A program made the position numbers and the translations under genes. Below are positions 13,544-18,996 of a DNA stretch of 18,996 bases, piece by piece; within the stretch, counting starts at the first letter, position 1; each line of letters opens with the position of its first letter. The notes under the pieces were generated by a model, which saw nothing but the letters and a program-made list of their open reading frames with translations, was not told the DNA's origin and did no database searches. Origin of the DNA: Oscillospiraceae bacterium (GTDB taxonomy: Bacteria > Bacillota > Clostridia > Oscillospirales > Ruminococcaceae); assembly GCA_020024175.1 (NCBI GenBank), contig JAHHUB010000010.1:1-18996 (forward strand), in the 5' to 3' direction.

Positions 13544-14669
13544 CCTTCTCACTTCCTTTCTGTTTTTTAGCAAGAGTATCTGCTATCATAGGCAAAACTG
13601 ATGACATTGCCACAAAGAATACAATTACACCTATTACTATATTTATAACTTCACTGGGGGCACCGACTTTTGACTGAATAGATGTAGCACCGAATTTAAG
13701 TGCTCCAAACAAAAGTCCGGATAAAATACAGCCCCAAGGTGAATTTCCTGCAATCAATGCCACGGAAATACCATCAAAACCAAAACCTTCATGAATGGAA
13801 AGAGTTGAAATTCTGTGGGGCATAACACCGGTAATTTGAAGTCCACCTGCCAGTCCTGCCAAAGCTCCTGCCACTGCCATGGAAATAATCATATTTTTCT
13901 TTACATTAATACCTGCAAATTGAGCTGCATGATTATTAAAACCAACTGCCCTGAGTTCATATCCCTTATTGGTTCTGTTAAGTAAAAACCAAATTACAGC
14001 AACTGCAACAATCGCAATAATAATACCATAATTAAGGTCTGTTCTTAAAATTACATCTCCCAAAACAGGGTGTTCTTTAAAGAAAGGTTTAGCCTCTTGA
14101 GAGTATTTCCAATTTCCCAGAAATACTGACCATGCAGTTTTTCTTATTTCGTAGGAAGATTCCGAATTGGGTTTTTTAAGAAACGGCAGAGTAATCATAT
14201 AGTTATTTAAGTAAAGGGCAATCCAGTTGAGCATGATACTTGTAATAACTTCATGAATACCGAATTTAGCTTTGAGATAACCGCAAATGGAACCCCAAAG
14301 TCCTGCAAAAATCATAGCTGCCAAAATAACCACAATAAAGTGAAGAGGTGCAGGCATTGGCAGCAAATAACCTGCTAAAACAGCTCCTATGGAACCCATT
14401 ATGAACTGACCCTCAACTCCAATGTTGAAAAGTCCTGTTTTAAAAGCAAATGCCACGCTTAAACCTGTCAAAATAAGAGGTGTGGCTTTGATGATAACCT
14501 GAATTATATATTTTGGTTTTGAGAAAACCCCACTGAACAAAGCCGCATAAGCACTGACAGGGTTATATCCCGCCACCCCTAATATCACAGCACCTACAAG
14601 AAAACCGAATAAAATTGATATAATTATTGCTGTCAGCGGTTTTCTAAGTATTTTTTGCAATTTTTCCAT
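13536..14669 (-). CDS. nupP: Nucleoside ABC transporter permease (NupP/YufP-like)
   Basis: This is the first permease subunit of the importer, 377 residues with about 9-10 hydrophobic segments (first at about 12-33). Visible: FAFKTGLFNIGVEGQFIMG (74-92), the conserved block of this family; GIHEVITSIMLNWIALYLNNYM; the coupling segment NKGYELRAVGFNNHAAQFAGI; and EGFGFDGISVALIAGNSPWG. A hydrophilic insertion of about 50 residues (around 165-215) between helices is usual for the longer permease of the pair. The ATG overlaps the ATPase stop by one base (TAATG), and its own end overlaps nupQ by 8 bases, so the three genes are translationally coupled. Confidence 0.87.
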   Translation of the reverse strand: MEKLQKILRKPLTAIIISILFGFLVGAVILGVAGYNPVSAYAALFSGVFSKPKYIIQVIIKATPLILTGLSVAFAFKTGLFNIGVEGQFIMGSIGAVLAGYLLPMPAPLHFIVVILAAMIFAGLWGSICGYLKAKFGIHEVITSIMLNWIALYLNNYMITLPFLKKPNSESSYEIRKTAWSVFLGNWKYSQEAKPFFKEHPVLGDVILRTDLNYGIIIAIVAVAVIWFLLNRTNKGYELRAVGFNNHAAQFAGINVKKNMIISMAVAGALAGLAGGLQITGVMPHRISTLSIHEGFGFDGISVALIAGNSPWGCILSGLLFGALKFGATSIQSKVGAPSEVINIVIGVIVFFVAMSSVLPMIADTLAKKQKGSEKDA

Positions 14670-16207
14670 TATTTTTTACCGTCCTTTCCGCCGCCTGCCA
14701 TTAAGAGACCGATTTTATTCTCATCGGCGTCTTTTGCATCCAATATATCAACTATTTGACCGTCATATATAACAGCGATTCTGTCAGATACATCCATTAC
14801 TTCATCTAATTCCAAAGAAACAAGGAGAACTGCTTTTCCATTATCTCTTTGCTCAATAAGTGCGGAATGAACAAATTCAATAGCCCCTACATCAAGTCCT
14901 CTGGTGGGCTGTACAGCTATAAGCAAATCAGGATTATTGGTAACTTCTCTGGCAATAATAACTTTTTGTTGGTTTCCTCCTGAAAGTGAACGAGCCTTGA
15001 TTTTTCCGCAACTTGATGGTCTTATATCAAATTTTTCAATAAGACCTGCGGCATAATCTTTTATATATTTGAGATTCAGCACACCGTTTTTAGAAAAATT
15101 CTCTTTTTTATAGCCATTAAGTACCATATTTTCTTCAACTGTAAAGTCAAGTACCAAACCATGCTTATGTCTATCCTCAGGGATTGTGCAGATTTTATTA
15201 TTCAACGTGTCAAGGGGCGTTTTATTTTGAATTTCAATACCGTTCATGATTATTTTTCCGCTTTCGGTATGGGTCATATTGGTGATAGCTTCTACCAATT
15301 CTTTCTGACCGTTTCCGTCAATTCCCGCAATACCGAGAATTTCCCCTTTTTTTATGGAAAGGTTGAGTCCTTTTACAGCTTCTATTCCACGGCTGTCTTT
15401 TACCACCAAATTTTCTATTTTAAAGATTTCTTCCCCTACCTGAGCTTCCTTTTTGTGGCAATGCAAATCCACACTGCGTCCCACCATCATTGAGGCAAGT
15501 TCTGTTTCATCTACATCACTTACATTTACTGTATCAATGTAATTTCCTCGTCTTACTATTGTACAGGTATCAGAGGACTGTTTAATTTCACTGAGTTTGT
15601 GTGTAATAATAATAATTGTTTTGCCGGATTCCACTAATTTATGCATTATCTCAATAAGTTCGCTGATTTCCTGAGGTGTGAGAACTGCTGTAGGCTCATC
15701 TAAAATGAGTATATCAGCACCTCTGAAAAGTGCTTTTAAAATTTCTACTCTTTGCTGCATACCTACTGAAATATCTTCGATTTTTTCGTCCGGATTAATA
15801 TAAAGCTTGTATTTATCGGAAAGTTCCTTTATCTTTTCACGAACTTTATTATAATCTATAATTCCTGCATAACCTGTAATTTCATTTCCCAAAATCATAT
15901 TCTGAGCCACAGTAAATGGTTCCACCAACATAAAATGCTGATGTACCATTCCTATACCCTTACTTATTGCCATTCCGGGATTTTTCATATTAACTTTTTC
16001 CCCATTAATAAATATCTCTCCTTCATCTGCCTGATAAAGACCGTACAAAATATTCATCAATGTGGATTTTCCTGCGCCGTTTTCACCCAAAAGTGCGTGA
16101 ATAGAACCTTTTTTTATATTTAAATCCACTTTGTTAAGTGCACAAAAATCTCCGAAATACTTTGATATACCTTTCATTTGAACAGCATAAACAGTATTGT
16201 CTTTCAT
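14669..16207 (-). CDS. nupO: Nucleoside ABC transporter ATP-binding protein (NupO/YufO-like, two NBDs)
   Basis: This is a cytoplasmic double ATPase of 512 residues that energises the NupPQ permeases. NBD1: Walker A GENGAGKS (41-48), Q-loop VHQHFMLVEPFT with Gln90, signature-like ISVGMQQR (146-153), Walker B ILILDEPT (166-173), His203. NBD2: the Walker A is degenerate (GIAGIDGNGQKE, 292-303, no GKS/T); signature LSGGNQQK (408-415); Walker B LLIAVQPTRGLD has Gln in place of the catalytic Glu. This asymmetry is normal for the BMP-type nucleoside and simple-sugar families. HQHFMLVEPFTVAQNM is typical of nucleoside rather than sugar members. The site AGGGGAT precedes the ATG. No BMP lipoprotein gene is next to it, although such systems usually carry one at the 5' end. 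Confidence 0.9.
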   Translation of the reverse strand: MKDNTVYAVQMKGISKYFGDFCALNKVDLNIKKGSIHALLGENGAGKSTLMNILYGLYQADEGEIFINGEKVNMKNPGMAISKGIGMVHQHFMLVEPFTVAQNMILGNEITGYAGIIDYNKVREKIKELSDKYKLYINPDEKIEDISVGMQQRVEILKALFRGADILILDEPTAVLTPQEISELIEIMHKLVESGKTIIIITHKLSEIKQSSDTCTIVRRGNYIDTVNVSDVDETELASMMVGRSVDLHCHKKEAQVGEEIFKIENLVVKDSRGIEAVKGLNLSIKKGEILGIAGIDGNGQKELVEAITNMTHTESGKIIMNGIEIQNKTPLDTLNNKICTIPEDRHKHGLVLDFTVEENMVLNGYKKENFSKNGVLNLKYIKDYAAGLIEKFDIRPSSCGKIKARSLSGGNQQKVIIAREVTNNPDLLIAVQPTRGLDVGAIEFVHSALIEQRDNGKAVLLVSLELDEVMDVSDRIAVIYDGQIVDILDAKDADENKIGLLMAGGGKDGKK

Positions 16208-16250
16208 CTTATCATCCCCTGCCGTTTGTTTTTATATATTTATTAATCAT

Positions 16251-16259
16251 AGTATAACA
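16251..16259 (-). promoter_or_regulatory. Extended -10 promoter of the nupOPQ-pdp operon
   Basis: On the minus strand TGTTATACT supplies a TG-extended -10 (TATACT at 16251-16256), about 44 bases before the nupO ATG. The -35 region is AT-rich with no clear hexamer. It suggests the nup operon can be transcribed independently of the rnf-like genes upstream. Confidence 0.55.
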
Positions 16260-16276
16260 TAAATATGAAAATTTAT

Positions 16277-17473
16277 CTATAATATTAATAAATCAGACAT
16301 ATTATTATAATTTTCTTTTTTTGCTTCATCGCTGTAAAAAGCTAATGCCATATTTTCATCGGCAAATATATCGGGGTAATGTTCTTTGAAAATTTTGATG
16401 TAATCCTCAATACTTCCCCCTGCTTTATAATTTTGTCCTGCAAAAGTAAAATCTTTGTCAATTTTATTAGGTGAAATTACCAGCATCACATTATTTTTAA
16501 AAGCACTAAGATGATTGCCGCCATATATCATGTCATTGGGATAAATTGCATTTTCAGCATGAACCATAAATACAAATTTATCTTTATCAAAGGTTTTCTC
16601 CACTGTTTGAGTAAAATCAAAAAGAGCTTCCTGACGTGTTCTTCCGTTCATATAGGCATAACTTGCCATTTCCAGTGAATAACCTTTTGGAAAGTTTACA
16701 TTGTCAAAAATAATTTTGTCAACACCTAATGCGTAACATTCTTTTGCAATATCAATTACATACTCAGCAGAATAAGGACTGTATGGATTAAGCCATTGTT
16801 TTCCACCTTTTTGAGGGTCATCATCCACCCATGCAATTTCGCTGCCACTGTACATAATTTGACATTTTGTGTTATTGAAAGGTGCTTTAGGGTCTTTGAA
16901 AGTTGAAATCAATCCGTTTATCTTTATACCTTTTTCTTTGAATTTTGCCATAATTTCGGCTATTTTTTCACTGTCTTTAAAAACAGCCTTATTTTTTACA
17001 GCAATTTCGTTTTTAACAGGGAGATATATATTTCCCAAATCGTCTTTCATATATATGGTTATAGATTGTGCTTCCCCTACAGTTTTCTGTTTTTCATTAA
17101 AATAAGTAAAAGCTGTATCAAAATCTGTCAGATAATTTATTGGTATATATATGGATTTATCGAGAACTTTTTCTTTTTCTTCTAATGAACTTTCTTCGGA
17201 AGATGAGTAGTATGATTGCTCCAAGGTGTTGTCATTTGAAGTTTCACCAGACTCAGAGCTTTGATTTACAATATGGGAACTTTGATTTTCTTTTGATATA
17301 TTTTTCTTAAAATCTTCCAGAAAATTCATCACCGGCTCATATGAGCTCCATCCTATAAACAAAAGGACTAAAACAGCGACAATTATCCCCGTTAATTTAA
17401 GCGGTGTCATACCTCTGCCTGAATCAAAATAACTGTTTTTACTGTAATGAATTATTTTTTTATTTTTCTTCAT
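16277..17473 (-). CDS. Membrane-anchored DUF4015 putative glycoside hydrolase-fold protein
   Basis: The 398-residue protein has a basic cytoplasmic N-terminus, one transmembrane helix at about 26-43 (signal anchor), a Ser/Glu/Gln-rich spacer (about 60-105) and an extracellular domain of about 290 residues. The domain matches the DUF4015 family (TIM-barrel, related to glycoside hydrolases): SITIYMKDDLGNIYLP (137-152), a GLISTFKDPKAP strand (188-199), QWLNPYSPYSAEYVIDIAKE (226-245) and the signature DKIIFDNVNFP (252-262; usual form FDYVRFP). Here Tyr and Arg of the signature are both Asn, so catalytic competence is uncertain. Its natural substrate is unknown; family members are often cell-wall associated. 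It begins only 20 bases after the rnfA-like stop and is likely co-transcribed with it. The ribosome binding site is GCGAGGAA. Confidence 0.82.
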   Translation of the reverse strand: MKKNKKIIHYSKNSYFDSGRGMTPLKLTGIIVAVLVLLFIGWSSYEPVMNFLEDFKKNISKENQSSHIVNQSSESGETSNDNTLEQSYYSSSEESSLEEKEKVLDKSIYIPINYLTDFDTAFTYFNEKQKTVGEAQSITIYMKDDLGNIYLPVKNEIAVKNKAVFKDSEKIAEIMAKFKEKGIKINGLISTFKDPKAPFNNTKCQIMYSGSEIAWVDDDPQKGGKQWLNPYSPYSAEYVIDIAKECYALGVDKIIFDNVNFPKGYSLEMASYAYMNGRTRQEALFDFTQTVEKTFDKDKFVFMVHAENAIYPNDMIYGGNHLSAFKNNVMLVISPNKIDKDFTFAGQNYKAGGSIEDYIKIFKEHYPDIFADENMALAFYSDEAKKENYNNMSDLLIL

Positions 17474-17493
17474 TGTGTAATTCCTCGCAAATG

Positions 17494-18090
17494 TTATGAT
17501 GGAAGCTGATGTCCGATTAAACCATATATCGCCAAACTCAATATTCCCAAATACATCAATGTAATGGGTACACCTTTAAAAGCTTTGGGCACATTGGATA
17601 TAGACAATCTTTCTCTGCCTGTTTTTATCATCAGTAAAGAGGCAGTAAAACCCAATCCGGAACCCAGTGCATAGGAAATACTGTCTAAAAAATCTCCGCC
17701 TCTCATAGAAACTATCAAAACTGTTCCATATGCACATCCCGAAAGGGCCGCTGTCAGCAGTTTATATTTTATTTTCTCATAAATCTGAGGTTTAAAATGT
17801 TTATACAAAAACATTATTAACAGGTATGAGATAATAACAGATGAAAGGTATACGATATTTATTGAATAAACTGGTGCCTTAATATCTTTTGTAATATATT
17901 TAACCAGTATATTAATTATTACAGCTGTAAGCTGTACCAATGTAGTTAAACTACCAAACTGAAATATTTGTTTTGTGTTTTTTAGTGTAAGTGTTGTGTT
18001 GTCAATGCCGATTGCTCTGGTGAAAATGATATTTTCAAAAGTTGCAGCTGACAGCATAATAATTACAAATTCAACTATAGCGTAAATCAT
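17494..18090 (-). CDS. rnfA: RnfA-like (Rnf/Nqr family) membrane subunit, divergent
   Basis: The 198-residue integral membrane protein has about six hydrophobic segments and aligns along its length with RnfA/RsxA. Best matches: ATFENIIFTRAIGID (16-30) to the NNFVLxxFLGLC block; ALSGCAYG (115-122) to TTNCAVLG; and the long C-terminal block from GLGFTASLLM through GRERLSISNVPKAFKGVPIT. In Rnf, RnfA and RnfE each give two cysteines to a membrane [2Fe-2S] cluster. Here the first cysteine is Asp30 and only Cys119 remains. Its AGGAGG overlaps the region just after the rnfE-like stop, 8 bases away. The canonical next gene, rnfB, is absent; a DUF4015 gene follows. Assignment to the family is firm; electron-transfer function is doubtful. 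Confidence 0.82.
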   Translation of the reverse strand: MIYAIVEFVIIMLSAATFENIIFTRAIGIDNTTLTLKNTKQIFQFGSLTTLVQLTAVIINILVKYITKDIKAPVYSINIVYLSSVIISYLLIMFLYKHFKPQIYEKIKYKLLTAALSGCAYGTVLIVSMRGGDFLDSISYALGSGLGFTASLLMIKTGRERLSISNVPKAFKGVPITLMYLGILSLAIYGLIGHQLPS

Positions 18091-18098
18091 TTGTCCTC

Positions 18099-18761
18099 CT
18101 ATACGGCATTTTCGTTTTTATTTATTTTATTGTCAAGTTTAAAGAGTATGCGTTTAATTTCTCTGCCGAATGCTCTGCAGCCTGCTGCCAAAAATGCCAA
18201 AACTATAAATCCGCCAAAAGTCATTTTCAGTGCAGGAATTTTAAAAGTTATTGCCATTGGCATACCCATAAATGTACCGTTGGAAAAAATTTCTCTCACA
18301 GCACCTACAATAAAGGCTGCAAAAAAATATCCCAAACTGTTTATTATACCATCTGCCAAAGCAAACCCCGGTTTACCACTGTGCAGATGCTGATTTGCTT
18401 TTATCATTCCCGCAGAGGTTACGGTCATAAGCGGAAAATAAATTCCCAAAGATTCAAAAGCAGTAGAATCTATATTTTTTATAACAAAAGATGAAAGATA
18501 TATAAAAACCATGGACAATGCAGAAACAAAGGCTATTCCCAAAGTTTTAGGAACTTTTTTCGGAATTATACTGGCTATAATCAAAATAGGTACAAGTGCA
18601 AAAACCATAGCCATAGAAATTACTATGGCATTTCTCACATTAATGGCTGCTGCCACAATTCCTGTTATACTAAGCCCATAGGTAAGCACTATATTTTTGG
18701 AAAATATACCGTCAAATACAGAGGTTTTTTTTATAAAATTTCTGACTCTATTTGTTTTCAT
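18099..18761 (-). CDS. rnfE: RnfE-like (Rnf/Nqr family) membrane subunit, cluster cysteines missing
   Basis: The 220-residue integral membrane protein has about six hydrophobic segments and matches RnfE/RsxE: SKNIVLTYGLSITGIVAAA (21-39) to the NxxLVQLLGLCPLLAVT block, SLGIYFPLMTVTSAG (104-118) to SLGIFIPLIVTNCIV, then ALADGIINSLGYFFA and VGAVREIFSNGTFMG (the REIIGNGT block). Both cluster cysteines are replaced, by Ser31 and Ser116, and the NC pair is TS. The C-terminus is a basic, Asn/Lys-rich cytoplasmic tail. Its start overlaps the end of the rnfD-like gene by 14 bases, so no rnfG lies between them, unlike the usual C-D-G-E-A-B order. It is most likely one half of a membrane pair with the RnfA-like protein. 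Confidence 0.82.
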   Translation of the reverse strand: MKTNRVRNFIKKTSVFDGIFSKNIVLTYGLSITGIVAAAINVRNAIVISMAMVFALVPILIIASIIPKKVPKTLGIAFVSALSMVFIYLSSFVIKNIDSTAFESLGIYFPLMTVTSAGMIKANQHLHSGKPGFALADGIINSLGYFFAAFIVGAVREIFSNGTFMGMPMAITFKIPALKMTFGGFIVLAFLAAGCRAFGREIKRILFKLDNKINKNENAV

Positions 18762-18996
18762 TTGCGTTAAGCCTCAACTTTCTTTGAACTTTTTCACAAG
18801 CCATGTCCACAGTCCAAACAAATGAATTAGAGAACAAAATGGCAAATACTACACCATCTTCAAATTTTCCGAATCTTCTGAAAATCATAACTACAAGTCC
18901 TGTAAATGCACCATAAATTATTCTGGATAAATCCCTTTGAGGTGATGTTACAGGGTCATTAAGCAAAAATATAGCACCAAATAAAAGTGAACCGCT
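18748..18996 (-). CDS. rnfD: RnfD-like subunit, C-terminal fragment (cut by window edge)
   Basis: The frame is open from the right edge (first visible residues SGSLLFGAIF) to the stop at 18748, giving 82 residues. It matches the end of RnfD/RsxD: the segment GAIFLLNDPVTSPQ (family form GAFFMATDPVTSP), then a helix with RIIYGAFTGLVVMIFRRFG, then FEDGVVFAILFSNSFVWTVD (family form PEGVAFAVLLMN...PLID). The covalent-FMN threonine lies earlier in the protein and is outside the window, so flavin binding cannot be judged. The stop overlaps the rnfE-like start by 14 bases, showing tight coupling. Confidence 0.82.
   Translation of the reverse strand, partial: SGSLLFGAIFLLNDPVTSPQRDLSRIIYGAFTGLVVMIFRRFGKFEDGVVFAILFSNSFVWTVDMACEKVQRKLRLNANENK

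Overview
The window is AT-rich (third positions, intergenic DNA), has strong AGGAGG-type ribosome binding sites, TTGACA/TATAAT-like promoters and compact U-tailed hairpin terminators. Together with a split transketolase, a BMP-type nucleoside ABC importer, aminopeptidase C, an L-cysteine desulfidase and a two-gene SufC/SufB-like cluster, this points to an anaerobic member of the Clostridia (Bacillota). I cannot name the genus. I see no phage, insertion sequence, CRISPR array, rRNA or intact tRNA.

Layout from left to right. At the left edge is a partial flavodoxin-fold protein (minus strand), then a DIP1984-family protein (minus) with a near-consensus promoter. A long intergenic leader follows, leading into smsC-smsB (plus), a minimal Fe-S cluster assembly pair that ends in back-to-back terminators. 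Next come a split transketolase (two coupled genes, minus), a large secreted Ig-like (Big_2) surface protein that starts at TTG (plus), aminopeptidase C (minus) and L-cysteine desulfidase CyuA (minus).

The right third is one long minus-strand block. Read in its transcription direction it is rnfD-like (cut by the edge), rnfE-like, rnfA-like, a membrane-anchored DUF4015 putative glycoside-hydrolase-fold protein, then nupO-nupP-nupQ (nucleoside ABC transporter without a binding lipoprotein) and pyrimidine-nucleoside phosphorylase. A separate extended -10 promoter lies in front of nupO.

How the genes fit together: NupOPQ plus Pdp form an uptake-and-cleavage module that releases bases and (deoxy)ribose-1-phosphate. 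The transketolase can handle pentose phosphates, although it lies in another operon. CyuA degrades cysteine to sulfide, pyruvate and ammonia, and could supply sulfide near a Fe-S assembly pair that has no desulfurase beside it; this link is inference.

The most unusual item is the Rnf/Nqr-like set at the right edge. By motif alignment to RnfA/RsxA and RnfE/RsxE, three of the four cysteines that normally hold the shared membrane [2Fe-2S] cluster are replaced (RnfA-like Asp30, Cys119 kept; RnfE-like Ser31 and Ser116). No rnfG lies between D and E and no rnfB follows A. This looks like a divergent Rnf-derived membrane complex that cannot build the usual RnfA/RnfE cluster.
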